In this document: piece after piece, positions 23,656-33,125 of the stretch | Layout: each line of letters begins with the position of its first letter | How positions within the stretch are numbered: the first letter of the stretch is position 1 | DNA from: Longispora sp040681875 | Lineage (GTDB): Bacteria; Actinomycetota; Actinomycetes; Mycobacteriales; Micromonosporaceae | NCBI RefSeq assembly: GCF_040681875.1 | Contig: NZ_JBFAZP010000016.1 | Location: 1 to 64,000, forward strand | Direction of reading: 5' to 3' | Length of the DNA stretch: 64,000 bases | Notes under the pieces: generated by a model | Told to the model about the DNA's origin: nothing | The model's database searches: none | Seen by the model: only the letters and a program-made list of their open reading frames with translations | Made by a program: the position numbers and the translations under genes

Positions 23656-24285
23656 ATGAGTCCACGGCTGCCGCCCACGGTCTCGCCGATGCTGGCGACC
23701 CTCGGCCCGATGCCCACCGGCGACGAGTGGGCGTTCGAGTTCAAGTGGGACGGCGTCCGCGCGGTCGTGTCCTGCGCGGGCGACGCGGTGCGCGCGGTGT
23801 CGCGCAACGGCAACGACCTGACCGCCAGCTTCCCGGAACTGCGCAAACTCCCGGTCCAGCTGGCCGGCCGCCGTGTGGTTCTCGACGGCGAGCTCGTCGC
23901 GCTCGACGAGCACGGGGTCACCTCGTTCTCCATGCTGCAACGCAGGGTCCACGTCCGCTCCCCGACCGCGAGCCTCCTTGCGGACGTGCCGGTGCACTTC
24001 TTCGCCTTCGACATCATCTACCTCGACGAAGCCTCGACCGTCACCTGGCCCTATGCCCGCAGACGCGAAGCGCTGCAAGACCTTGAATTGGGTGGCGGGC
24101 CGATGTCGGTGCCGCCCTGGTTCTCCGGCCCCGGCCGTGCCCTGCTGGACGTGGCAGCTGACCGCGGCATGGAAGGGGTGGTCGCGAAGAAGGCCACCTC
24201 GACCTACCAGGCGGGACGCCGATCACGCGATTGGATCAAGGTGCCGCTCAACGCCACCCAGGAAGTGATCGTGATCGGGTGGCGC
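23656..24285 (+). pseudogene. ATP-dependent DNA ligase, N-terminal half (split gene)
   Basis: Catalytic domain of a LigC/LigD-type ligase: the adenylation motif EFKWDGVRAV (motif I, Lys about residue 30), VVLDGELVALD (motif III), HFFAFDIIYLD and GMEGVVAKK (motif IV), RDWIKVPLNATQEVIVIGWR (motif V). Homology stops after GWR at 24285. The frame then runs another 44 codons into unrelated sequence and ends at 24417. The missing OB-fold end lies in the same orientation and register at 39686-40039, so the gene was split by about 15.4 kb. Confidence 0.85.
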
Positions 24286-24451
24286 TTCTGCGAAGAATTG
24301 CATCAGATGCATGATCAGTATCACTGCACCGCTCGCGCGCGTGCCTCCACCGTACATGAAGGAGGTGTCCATCGGGGACGCCTTGACCTGCACGGTTGCC
24401 ACGGAACACGCATCTGATGCATGATTCTCCCGTCTGATGACGGGAGGCTGT
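24286..24451. other. Left end of inserted DNA with repeated recombinase-like sites
   Basis: Non-coding stretch between the broken ligase and the recombinase start. It contains TGCATCAGATGCATGATC (near 24300) and GCATCTGATGCATGAT (near 24410): two nearly palindromic sites sharing ATGCATGAT, about 110 bp apart. They are good candidates for recombinase binding or core sites at the element end. CGAAGAATTG here weakly resembles CGAAGTATTA (minus strand) at the other junction near 39675. Confidence 0.5.
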
Positions 24452-25570
24452 GTGCCGGGTCGAAGCGACGAACCAGTGGGGTCAGCTCGGCTGGAGCTGG
24501 TCGCCGGTGTGGCTCTGCTTCGTGCTGAGGATGCTGTGGTGGCGGCGATGTTGCGGGGCTGGGAGGCTCAGCAGATCGGCGGCCGTGGTCTGCGACGGGC
24601 GACGGTGAACGACCGGGTGGGCGTGATTCGCCGGTTTCTGTCGTACACGAATGAGTACCCGTGGAACTGGATGCCGGCCCATCTCGACGAGTGGATGGTC
24701 GATCTGGTGTCCGCGCGCGGTCGCGCGAAGTCCACGATCCGCACCTACCAGGACGCGGTGAGATCGTTTTGCGACTACCTGATTCGGCCGGAGTACCACT
24801 GGGCTGCGGAGTGCGAGAAGCGGTTCGGGACCCATCCGGTGCAGATCTGCTTCGAGTGGAACACCCTCGCACACCTCAGCGACTATGAGGGCCACCCGGA
24901 CCGGCGCCCGTTGACACGCGCGGAGTTGCAGCGGTTCTTCGACTACGCCGACGACCAGGTGGAGGCCGCGCTGCGGCAAGGCCGCAAGGGAGCCCTCACC
25001 GCCTATCGCGACGCGACGATGTTCAAGGTCATCTACGCCTACGGGTTGCGTGCGACGGAGGCGTCGAAGTTGGATGTGACCGACTGGTACCGCAATGCGA
25101 AGGCCCCGCAGTTGGGGCGTTACGGCAAGCTGGAGGTTCGGTGGGGCAAGGCATCCAGGGGGAGTCCTCCGAGGCGGCGGACGACGCATACGGTCATGCC
25201 GTGGATCGTCGACGTGGTTGATGACTACCTGACGAACATCCGTCCCCGCTACGGGTTTCGCGGTCAGCCCGCGATGTGGGTGACCGAGCGCGGCGGGCGG
25301 GTGTCGCCCCGGCACATCGAGGCGCGGTTCGCCGAGTACCGCACGGCCCTGGAGCTACCCGACACTCTCGTCCCGCATTGCCTGCGCCATAGTCATGTCA
25401 CCCACCAGATCGAGGACGGGGTGGACGCGACGTTCGTTCAGCTTCAGGTCGGTCACCGATTCGCGTCGACGACGGCGATGTACACGGGCGTGAGCGGAGA
25501 CTTCATGAACACGATGATGGTCAGAGCCCTGGGAAAGGCGTTCGTGACCGACGATGGGGAGGCCCCGTGA
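24452..25570 (+). CDS. Tyrosine recombinase (trio member A)
   Basis: 372 aa, full phage-integrase layout: N-terminal SAM-like core-binding domain (RATVNDRVGVIRRFLSYTNEYPWNWMPAHLDEWM, then TIRTYQDAVRSFCDYL). The catalytic residues are in order: Arg in AYGLRATEASKL, HCLRHSHVTH (HxxR) and VGHRFASTTAMYTGV (GH...Tyr). The GTG at 24452 has GGGAGG four bases upstream. Its stop overlaps the next start (GTGA). It should catalyse integration or excision of the element it sits on. Confidence 0.85.
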   Translation: MPGRSDEPVGSARLELVAGVALLRAEDAVVAAMLRGWEAQQIGGRGLRRATVNDRVGVIRRFLSYTNEYPWNWMPAHLDEWMVDLVSARGRAKSTIRTYQDAVRSFCDYLIRPEYHWAAECEKRFGTHPVQICFEWNTLAHLSDYEGHPDRRPLTRAELQRFFDYADDQVEAALRQGRKGALTAYRDATMFKVIYAYGLRATEASKLDVTDWYRNAKAPQLGRYGKLEVRWGKASRGSPPRRRTTHTVMPWIVDVVDDYLTNIRPRYGFRGQPAMWVTERGGRVSPRHIEARFAEYRTALELPDTLVPHCLRHSHVTHQIEDGVDATFVQLQVGHRFASTTAMYTGVSGDFMNTMMVRALGKAFVTDDGEAP

Positions 25571-25899
25571 GCGCCAAACTTGACTACCGGTGGAACCTGC
25601 GGGACCTGATGGCGCGCAACGGCATGTTCCAGACCACCCATCTGCGACCGAAACTCGCCGAGCGCGGAATCGACCTGTCGGACAGCCAGGTATACAGGCT
25701 GGTGGTCGACAAGCCTGAGCGGTTGAGCTTGAAGATCTTGATGGCGCTTCTGGACATCCTCGGCTGTGGGATGGACGAACTCATCGAACCGGTGGCTGTC
25801 GGCGGGACACGGCGCAAGGCTGCCGGTCAAACGGCCGATGACGCGGGTGTCGGCGCGTTTCGGCCCAAGCGCGCGAGAATCGTCTCTGATCCGCGGTGA
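25567..25899 (+). CDS. Small Cro/CI-type HTH protein (trio member B)
   Basis: 110 aa. Residues 5-75 read as an Xre-type HTH: WNLRDLMARNGMFQTTHLRPKLAERGIDLSDSQVYRLVVDKPERLSLKILMALLDILGCGMDELI. The tail is basic (RRKAAGQ, FRPKRARI). Overlaps both neighbours by 4 bases, so all three are translated together. Likely controls or assists the recombinases. Confidence 0.8.
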   Translation: MSAKLDYRWNLRDLMARNGMFQTTHLRPKLAERGIDLSDSQVYRLVVDKPERLSLKILMALLDILGCGMDELIEPVAVGGTRRKAAGQTADDAGVGAFRPKRARIVSDPR

Positions 25900-28424
25900 C
25901 CGGCCATGATGGCGGACCACGTCACCTGAGCGACCCGGTAGCGGTCATCATCGAGATCGTCGCCCGGGTAGAGCCTGGTTTGGATCCGTCCATCATCGGT
26001 GAGGCGGTGGGCGAGGTTGCCTCGACCCGCACGGGGCGGCGGGGGTTGGCGCAAGCCTTGGAGGGTTCTCCTGGGCTGCTCGTCTCCGGCAGGACTGACG
26101 GTCCGCCCCTGGTCGACCGGTTGATCCGCCTGCTCCGGGAGCATGGCGCGGTGAACGTCGCACAGCCCTGCTGTGGCTCCTGCGGCCGGCCCGCTCGACG
26201 GATGACGACGCGCGACGAGTGGGGTCTGCGCATCTGTGGCAGCTGCGACAGCCGTGCGAAGGGCCTGTTCGCGCCGCGACCGTGCGCCGTCTGCGGCCGG
26301 GTCTTGGTTCCCAGGGCCTATGACCGCCAGGGGCTTGCGCGGTGCGAGTTGTGTCCGCCGGATCCTGGCGTGGACCACCTGGAGGTGATCTGCGACCACG
26401 TCGCGGCCGTCAACGCGCGAGCGGATCGAACATTGTTGCGGGAGTTGATAGCTTCGACGATTCGTCAGGCTGCCCAGCGCCGCCAGGTGGCGTGGAGCCT
26501 GCAAGACAGGCCCGACCTGTTGACCGGCGCCGCGTGGGAGGGTTCCCCGGCCGTCCGGCGGCTGGTGAAGTCCCTGACTGACCAAGGTGTCGAAGGCGTG
26601 GTGCCCGTCTGCTGCCCGTCGTGCGGAAAAGCGCGGCAGCTCGTGTCATATCTGGAGGGCAAGCCGTGCTGCGGTACGTGCTCTCAGCGCGCCCGCGCCG
26701 CGTTGTGCGTGCGGTGCGGGCAGTTGAAGCAGGTCACAGCGCGGAACGCCGATGGTGGCGCGGTGTGTGCGGGGTGCTGGCGTGAAGAGGCGTTCAACAA
26801 GGCGGAATGTTCAGGCTGTGGAGTTTTCAGCGCGATCGTCAGTCACCGCGACGGCGCCATGCTCTGCCGCAGATGCGAGCGCCCACCCGTGGCGATCTGT
26901 TCGACCTGCGGCGAACTCAAACCGTGCCACAGCGCCTCGACGCCAGCACCACAATGCGGGAACTGCTCCCGCCAGGCCCGGGTCGCCCAGTGCGGACGAT
27001 GCGGCAACCTCCGCCCGATCGGAGGGCGTGACAGCGAGGGACAGCCGCTGTGCGGTTGGTGCGCCGCCCGGCGGGAACCCTGCTGCCGGTGCGGGCGGAC
27101 ACGACCGGTCAATGGCCGCATCGGCGACGGAGCGCTGTGCTGGACGTGCATCAAGACCGAGCCGGCCTTCTACCGGGCCTGCGGTGTGTGCGGAGACATC
27201 GCCCGCCTGCACCGCGACGGACGCTGCGAACGCTGCGCCGCCCCGACCGTCCTCGACGCCGCGCTCACCGGTTCCGGCGGCACCGTGCGTCGCGAACTCG
27301 AACCGATCAGGGACGCCCTGGCGACATCTCACCCCGCCACGTTGCTGAACTGGCTTCACCGCCCCTCCACCAGAGCGTTGCTGGACCAGTTGGCCCGCGC
27401 CGACGGACCGGTCACTCACCAGACCATCGACCAGCTCAGCCCGGCGGGGCCCGCCCGCCACCTTCGTCAGGTCCTGATCGCACAAGGCGTCCTACCGGCC
27501 CGTGATCGGCAACTGAACCTCCTCGAGCGCTGGCTCGCGGACACACTTGCCCAGGTTGACGACGCCGATGAGCAGCGACTCCTGCGCAGCTACCTGGCAT
27601 GGACGCACCTGCGGCGGCTGCGCAATGCCACCGGCCCCACGACGCCCTTCATGGCGGCCAGCATCCGCGACGAGGTCAAAAGCGTCCTCAAACTGCTGGG
27701 TTGGCTGCGTGGCCGAGGCCAGGACCTGCGCGGCTGCACGCAGGCCGATCTCGATGATTGGTGCATGCAGGCCGGCCGCATGCCGCGCCGGGCCCGGCAG
27801 TTCATAGCCTGGTGCGGCAAGAACGGACACACCCGTCAACTCGCCATCGCCCCTCCACGTCCGTCGGCCAGCCCCACGGCGTTCGATGACGAGGACACTC
27901 GTTGGCAGTTGGCACGGCGTCTGCTGCACGACGATGCGATCACGACCCCCGACCGGACCGCCGGTCTGCTGGTCCTGCTCTACGGTCAGACCGTCAGCCG
28001 CATCGTCGGGCTCACCACCGACCACGTCACCCAGGCCGACGGACAGGTCCGACTGCGACTGGGGCCCACACCCATGACCATCCCAGGCCCCCTCGACCAT
28101 ATGCTCCTGCGACTGGCCGCCACCCGCCGTGGGAAGGCAGCCCTCGGGCACACCGACAACCACCCGTGGCTGTTCCCCGGAGGTCTCCCCGGCCAACCAA
28201 TACATCCCCTGGCGATGGGCAACAGGCTCAGAGCCCTCGGCATCCCCGCCCGGATCGCACGCAACACCGCCTTGATGGAAAACGCCGCCACACTGCCCGC
28301 CAAGGTCATCAGCGACCTCCTCGGCCTGTCAGTCTCCGGCGCCGTGCGATGGACCAAGATCGCCGGTGCGAGCGCAGATGAATACGCAGCCGAGGTCACG
28401 CGACGCGACCCCACCGCCCGGTGA
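25896..28424 (+). CDS. Zinc-ribbon array protein with degenerate integrase domain (trio member C)
   Basis: 842 aa. Residues 90-455 contain about ten CxxC pairs (CGSCGR, CGSCDS, CAVCGR, CCPSCGK, CVRCGQ, CSGCGV, CSTCGE, CGRCGN, CCRCGR, CGVCGD), i.e. a string of zinc ribbons. Residues 540-640 look like a core-binding domain, and 670-835 like a tyrosine-recombinase catalytic fold (LLVLLYGQTVSRIVGLTTDHV with the first Arg, LFPGG, PIHPLAMGNRLRALGIPARI). The HxxR box and the final Tyr are not recognisable (AVRWTKIAGASADEYAAEV). It is probably a non-catalytic DNA-binding partner of the recombinase, reminiscent of multi-recombinase transposons such as Tn554, but different in make-up. Confidence 0.75.
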   Translation: MTGHDGGPRHLSDPVAVIIEIVARVEPGLDPSIIGEAVGEVASTRTGRRGLAQALEGSPGLLVSGRTDGPPLVDRLIRLLREHGAVNVAQPCCGSCGRPARRMTTRDEWGLRICGSCDSRAKGLFAPRPCAVCGRVLVPRAYDRQGLARCELCPPDPGVDHLEVICDHVAAVNARADRTLLRELIASTIRQAAQRRQVAWSLQDRPDLLTGAAWEGSPAVRRLVKSLTDQGVEGVVPVCCPSCGKARQLVSYLEGKPCCGTCSQRARAALCVRCGQLKQVTARNADGGAVCAGCWREEAFNKAECSGCGVFSAIVSHRDGAMLCRRCERPPVAICSTCGELKPCHSASTPAPQCGNCSRQARVAQCGRCGNLRPIGGRDSEGQPLCGWCAARREPCCRCGRTRPVNGRIGDGALCWTCIKTEPAFYRACGVCGDIARLHRDGRCERCAAPTVLDAALTGSGGTVRRELEPIRDALATSHPATLLNWLHRPSTRALLDQLARADGPVTHQTIDQLSPAGPARHLRQVLIAQGVLPARDRQLNLLERWLADTLAQVDDADEQRLLRSYLAWTHLRRLRNATGPTTPFMAASIRDEVKSVLKLLGWLRGRGQDLRGCTQADLDDWCMQAGRMPRRARQFIAWCGKNGHTRQLAIAPPRPSASPTAFDDEDTRWQLARRLLHDDAITTPDRTAGLLVLLYGQTVSRIVGLTTDHVTQADGQVRLRLGPTPMTIPGPLDHMLLRLAATRRGKAALGHTDNHPWLFPGGLPGQPIHPLAMGNRLRALGIPARIARNTALMENAATLPAKVISDLLGLSVSGAVRWTKIAGASADEYAAEVTRRDPTAR

Positions 28425-28439
28425 CGCGGGAGCTTGATC

Positions 28440-28600
28440 CTCCATGATCACAGCCAACGCAGACAAGGCAGATCTTTGCTCCGATGACGCCGTTGCGGTC
28501 GGGTTTGACCTTGTCCACGCCTATGCCCCAGGCCAGGGAGCCCGCGACGGAGATCGCGCCGTACGTGGCGAGGATGCGCCCCACGTTGCGGTCGATGTAC
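28440..28600 (-). pseudogene. UPF0060 (YnfA-like) membrane protein fragment
   Basis: The minus strand encodes YIDRNVGRILATYGAISVAGSLAWGIGVDKVKPDRNGVIGAKICLV, which matches the C-terminal half of the small UPF0060 membrane family (AAYGGV...GSLLWG...DG.RPDR.D.IGA..CL.G). The final helix shifts frame (VGCDHGG versus LAVIM), and the N-terminal half is missing. Debris next to the end of the recombinase trio. Confidence 0.55.
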
Positions 28601-28660
28601 AGCGCTCGACCACCTGGAGATGACGGACGAGCCCGGGTTCCGGTCCGACAGGCATGATTT

Positions 28661-31600
28661 ATGGGGCCGGTTGCCGGTCACGCGTCCACGGAGCTGTACG
28701 AAGCACCTGTTTATTATGTTTTGGTGGATTTAGACAAGAACGCGCTGTTGATTGGTGATGGTGCGCTGCTGGTGGAGTGCGCGAAGGGCGCGTTGGCGCG
28801 CGGGCTGCGCATTGTCGCGGTGGCGACGTCGAGCCCGATCGCTCGGGACTGGGCTGCGGGGCATGGGATCCCGGTGGCCGCCCACCCTGCTGAGCTGCCG
28901 GCGTTGTTGGCCGGGGAGCACGTCGACTTCTTGTTCAGTGTGGTGAGTCTGTGGATGTTGCCGCCCGAGGTGCTGGCCCTGCCGCAGCGGTGCGCGGTCA
29001 ATTTCCATGACGGGCCGCTGCCTGCCGACGCGGGTGTTCACGCGCCGGTGTGGGCGTTGTGGCGTGGCGCGGGGCGCCATGGCGTGACCTGGCATCTGAT
29101 GACCGCCGGCGCGGACCGGGGTGACATTGTGGCGCGGCGCGAGTTCGGTCTCGGGCCGGATGAGACGAGCCTGGATCTGAACCTGCGCTGCTTCGACGCG
29201 GGCCTCGAATTGTTCGGACCGATGCTCGACGGCTTGATCGCCGGTACCAGTCGAGCGGTTCCGCAGGATTTCACCGGCCGGACCTACCATGGCCGGTGGG
29301 AACGGCCGGTCCTGGTCTATGACCGGTCCTGGTCGGCCAAGCAACTGGTGCGGGCGGTGCGGGCGACGCGGTTCGGCGCGCATCCGAACACGTTCGGGCT
29401 GGTCCAGATGCAGTTCGCGGGCCGGATACGGCCGGTCCGCGACGCCGCGATCACCGGCATTTGGTCGACCCGGCCGGCTGGCAGCGTCGTGGAACTCGAC
29501 GACGACGGCCTGACCCTGGCCACCACGACAATGGACGTCCGCCTGACGATGACCACCGTCGGGCTGGCACTCGATGACCGTGCCGATGAGGTTTCGTCCG
29601 AGCGGGCCGCGACCCTGATGACCGGGTACGTGCGTGCGCTTCGCGGCGAGTCCGCCTGGGTCTCCCGCCTGGCCGACCTGCACCCGGCAGCACTCCCGGC
29701 CCGCGACGAGGCGGGCGGCTTCTCGCCCGCGCCGAGGTGGATGGTGCCGGGCGACAGGGAAGCACTCCTGGCCGCGGTGCTGGCGTTCTGCGCCCGCGTG
29801 ACCGGCCAGACGGCCCTCGATGTGGGGTTGCGCGGATACGTGCAGGCCGGGGAGGTGCTCGCGGCCACGGTGCCGATCCGGGTCCCGGAGCTGGCCGGCA
29901 GTTTCGCGACGTTCAGCGCCCGCGTCCGCGGCGGGTTGCGTGAACTCGAGGAGCGGGGCGGTTTCCTACCCGACATCTTCGACCGCTACCCACAGCTCAT
30001 ACAGCGCGAGCTGCCCATCGTCGTGGACCTGACCCCAGGCGCCGCCAGCACCGCTACGAAGTCGGGTCCGGCTGTGCGGATCACGGCGGAGGGTTGTTGG
30101 TGGCCGCAGCGCTGGCTGGCCGACAGTTTCGACGCGTTCGCCGCCGACCTCGCCGCGGGTGTGTCCCCTGACGCGGCGGACCTGCTGTCACCGCACGACC
30201 GGCGGCTCCTGGATGACCTCAACGCCACCGACACCGACGTGCCGCTGCACCGCCGGGCCGATGAGCTGTTCGCCGACCGCGCCGCGAGCCGGCCGGCCGC
30301 CGTCGCGGTCCGGTCCGCCGGCGAGATCATGACGTACGCCGACCTCGATCACCGGGTTAACCAGCTCGCCGGTTGCCTCGCCGGGTGCGGCGTCGGCCCG
30401 GGCAGCGTGGTCGGTGTGCTGCTGCCACGCGGGTCGGACCTGGTCGCCGCGCTCCTGGCGGTGATGCGCTCCGGCGCCACGTACGTGCCGCTGGACCCGC
30501 TCTACCCGGCCGACCGGATCACCGACGCGCTCGCCGACTCCGGAGCCGCGCTACTGGTTACCCACCGCGCGCTGCGGGTCGGCGACACCCCGGTCCTGTG
30601 TCTGGATGAACCGTTGCCGCCCGGCCACCCACCGACCGGGCGGGCCGGTGACCTCGCCTACGTGATCTACACGTCCGGCTCGACCGGGCGGCCCAAAGGC
30701 GTGCGGGTCACCCACCGGGGTCTGACGAACCTGCTGTGCGCCATGGCGCGGGTCCCGGGCTTCACCTCAGCCGACACACTGTTGGCCGTCACCACGGTCT
30801 GCTTCGACATCGCGGCCTTGGAGCTGTTCCTGCCGCTGATCACCGGCGGCTGCCTTGAGATCGCCCCCGCCCAGGTCGCCGCCGACGGCCCGGCTCTGCG
30901 CGACCTGATCGAACAGGCCCGCCCCACCGTGCTGCAGGCGACCCCGGCGACGTGGAGGATGCTGGTCGCCGCCGACTGCCGGGCCGATGATCTGCGGGCG
31001 TGGTCCGGCGGCGAGGCCCTGCCCGGTGACCTGGCCGTGGAGCTGCTCGGCCGCCACGGCGAACTCTGGAACCTCTACGGCCCGACCGAGACCACGATCT
31101 GGTCCACCGTCGACCAAGTCACCGCCGAGGTGCCGGTCGCCATCGGCCGCCCGATCGCCAACACCAGCTGCCACATCCTCGACGAGCAACTCCGGCCCGT
31201 GCCGGTCGGCGTGCCCGGTGAGCTGTGCCTCGGCGGGGCCGGGGTCGCCGACGGCTACCACCGCCGGCCGGAACTCACCGCCGACCGGTTCCGTGACACC
31301 CCGTACGGCCGGCTCTACCGCACCGGCGACCGGGTCCGCCTCGACCACGACGGCCGACTGCGCTACCTCGAGCGCCTCGACCAGCAGATCAAACTGCACG
31401 GCTACCGCATCGAACCCGGCGAGATCGAAGCCGCCCTGCGAGCCCACCCGGGCGTGCGGGACGCGGCCGTGGTGTTACGCGGGCAACGCCTCCTCGGCTA
31501 CCTGCAGCCCACAGGCGAGCGGCCCGCCGAGGCCGACATACGGCGGGCACTGAAAGCCCGGCTGCCGGAGTACATGCTGCCCAGCGCCCTGATCTGGCTC

Positions 31601-33115
31601 GACGCCCTACCCTTGACCCTCAACGGCAAAATCGACCGCAAAGCGCTCCCCGAGCCATCCTGCAGCAGCGAGCCCACGGTTGACGGTGTGCTCGCCACGA
31701 TTCTGCGACACGCCACCGACCTGCTCGGCCAACCCATCCGGCCGGACACCCGACTCGCCGACGCGGGCCTGGACTCCCTCGCAGCCCTGGAACTCGGCCG
31801 CCGAATCTCGGCAAGCCTGGGCCTGGACCTGGCACCCACCGTCGCTCTGGCCCACCCCACCCCCGCCGACCTCGCCGCCCACATCGAGGGCACCGACACC
31901 GGCCCCATCGACCTGACCGCCGAAGTCCAACTCCCCACCGACATCACCCCCGCAGGGCCGCGGGCGGTGTTCCTGACCGGCGCGACCGGCTTCGTCGGCG
32001 CGTTCCTGCTGCACGCCCTGCTCGAGCGCACCGACGCGGTCGTGCACTGCCTCGTCCGCGCCACCGACGAACACGCCGGACACAAACGGCTCCGCGCCGT
32101 CTGGGAACGCTACCGCCTGGCCCACCCCGCCTTCGACGACCGGATCCGCATCGTCACCGGTGACCTGCGCCGACCACTGCTCGGCCTCACCGAGCCGGCC
32201 TTCGACGAACTCGCCGCCACCGTCGACGCCATCTACCACGCCGGCGCACAGGTCAACGCCGTACACACCTACCCGGCCCTACGTGCCGCCAACGTCGACG
32301 GCACCACACACATCCTGCGCATGGCCACCCGACACCACCCCAAGCCCGTACACCACGTCTCCACCAACGAGGTATTCGCCCACGACCCGACCAACCCCGC
32401 CCCTCGGAATCCCACCGACCCCACCGGCCCGCCCGCCCTGCTACACGGCGGCTACGCGCAGACCAAATGGGCCGCCGAAGCGCTCGTCCGACTCGCACAC
32501 GACCGCGGCCTACCCACCCTCGTCTACCGGCTACCCCGGATCCTCGGCGACCGCGAACACGGCGCCTGCCAAAGCGACGACCTACTCTGGCGCGTGATCA
32601 AAGGCTCCATCCAGGCCCGCACCGCGCCCGCCGTCGACGCCGGTTTCGACGCCGTGCCCGTTGACCATGCCGTCGCGGCGATCGTCGACCTTTCCTTGAC
32701 CACCGTCCCTGACGGCCGGGCTTTCCACCTCACCAACCCGCAACGCCTCAGTTTCACCGCCATCATCAACCACCTGCGCGACCTCGGCTACCAGCTCACC
32801 GAACTGCCGCTCACGGACTGGACCGCCACCATCCACGCCGACCCCACCAACGCCGCCGCCGCCGTCTGCGACGTGTTCGCCCACCACATCGCCGGCGACT
32901 GGTCCACCCTCACCCTCACCCCATCAGGACCACCCAGCCCACCCATCACCCCCGAACACCTCACCCGCCACATCCACTACTTCACCGACACCGGATACCT
33001 CCCAGCACCCCCAGTCACAGCAGGGCCGGGTTCACTGAACTCGGTCGACGAACCTTCGTTCCCCTGCGCCACCGGAAACGGGACGGTCATGTCCGTACCG
33101 AACCCCGCCCACTAA
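28661..33115 (+). CDS. Single-module NRPS: formyltransferase-A-PCP-reductase
   Basis: 1484 aa. Residues 20-310 form a formyltransferase domain (VNFHDGPLPADAGVHAPVWALWRGAGRHGVTWHLMTAGADRGDI; Asn114, His116). About 350-500 is an unassigned region, perhaps a vestigial condensation remnant. The adenylation domain is about 535-990 (LAYVIYTSGSTGRPKG, NLYGPTETTIW, YRTGDRVR, NGKIDRKALP). The carrier is about 1000-1075 (AGLDSLAALEL, Ser about 1038). The NADPH thioester reductase is about 1095-1450 (FLTGATGFVGAFLL, YAQTKW). Reading the ten specificity positions gives DILAWGLIWK, close to the glycine code DILQLGLIWK. Expected product: formylglycine released as aldehyde or alcohol. The start lacks a clear ribosome site; GTG near 28724 is an alternative. 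Confidence 0.85.
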   Translation: MGPVAGHASTELYEAPVYYVLVDLDKNALLIGDGALLVECAKGALARGLRIVAVATSSPIARDWAAGHGIPVAAHPAELPALLAGEHVDFLFSVVSLWMLPPEVLALPQRCAVNFHDGPLPADAGVHAPVWALWRGAGRHGVTWHLMTAGADRGDIVARREFGLGPDETSLDLNLRCFDAGLELFGPMLDGLIAGTSRAVPQDFTGRTYHGRWERPVLVYDRSWSAKQLVRAVRATRFGAHPNTFGLVQMQFAGRIRPVRDAAITGIWSTRPAGSVVELDDDGLTLATTTMDVRLTMTTVGLALDDRADEVSSERAATLMTGYVRALRGESAWVSRLADLHPAALPARDEAGGFSPAPRWMVPGDREALLAAVLAFCARVTGQTALDVGLRGYVQAGEVLAATVPIRVPELAGSFATFSARVRGGLRELEERGGFLPDIFDRYPQLIQRELPIVVDLTPGAASTATKSGPAVRITAEGCWWPQRWLADSFDAFAADLAAGVSPDAADLLSPHDRRLLDDLNATDTDVPLHRRADELFADRAASRPAAVAVRSAGEIMTYADLDHRVNQLAGCLAGCGVGPGSVVGVLLPRGSDLVAALLAVMRSGATYVPLDPLYPADRITDALADSGAALLVTHRALRVGDTPVLCLDEPLPPGHPPTGRAGDLAYVIYTSGSTGRPKGVRVTHRGLTNLLCAMARVPGFTSADTLLAVTTVCFDIAALELFLPLITGGCLEIAPAQVAADGPALRDLIEQARPTVLQATPATWRMLVAADCRADDLRAWSGGEALPGDLAVELLGRHGELWNLYGPTETTIWSTVDQVTAEVPVAIGRPIANTSCHILDEQLRPVPVGVPGELCLGGAGVADGYHRRPELTADRFRDTPYGRLYRTGDRVRLDHDGRLRYLERLDQQIKLHGYRIEPGEIEAALRAHPGVRDAAVVLRGQRLLGYLQPTGERPAEADIRRALKARLPEYMLPSALIWLDALPLTLNGKIDRKALPEPSCSSEPTVDGVLATILRHATDLLGQPIRPDTRLADAGLDSLAALELGRRISASLGLDLAPTVALAHPTPADLAAHIEGTDTGPIDLTAEVQLPTDITPAGPRAVFLTGATGFVGAFLLHALLERTDAVVHCLVRATDEHAGHKRLRAVWERYRLAHPAFDDRIRIVTGDLRRPLLGLTEPAFDELAATVDAIYHAGAQVNAVHTYPALRAANVDGTTHILRMATRHHPKPVHHVSTNEVFAHDPTNPAPRNPTDPTGPPALLHGGYAQTKWAAEALVRLAHDRGLPTLVYRLPRILGDREHGACQSDDLLWRVIKGSIQARTAPAVDAGFDAVPVDHAVAAIVDLSLTTVPDGRAFHLTNPQRLSFTAIINHLRDLGYQLTELPLTDWTATIHADPTNAAAAVCDVFAHHIAGDWSTLTLTPSGPPSPPITPEHLTRHIHYFTDTGYLPAPPVTAGPGSLNSVDEPSFPCATGNGTVMSVPNPAH

Positions 33116-33125
33116 TGGAGTGACG

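Noticed and set aside
24285..24417. Ligase tail reading into the element taken as a genuine C-terminus
   Set aside because: Residues after GWR do not resemble any ligase, while the true OB-fold half exists at 39686.
26160..27245. Zinc-ribbon region read as an RNA polymerase or primase part
   Set aside because: No catalytic motif; it is embedded in a recombinase trio and followed by an integrase-like fold.
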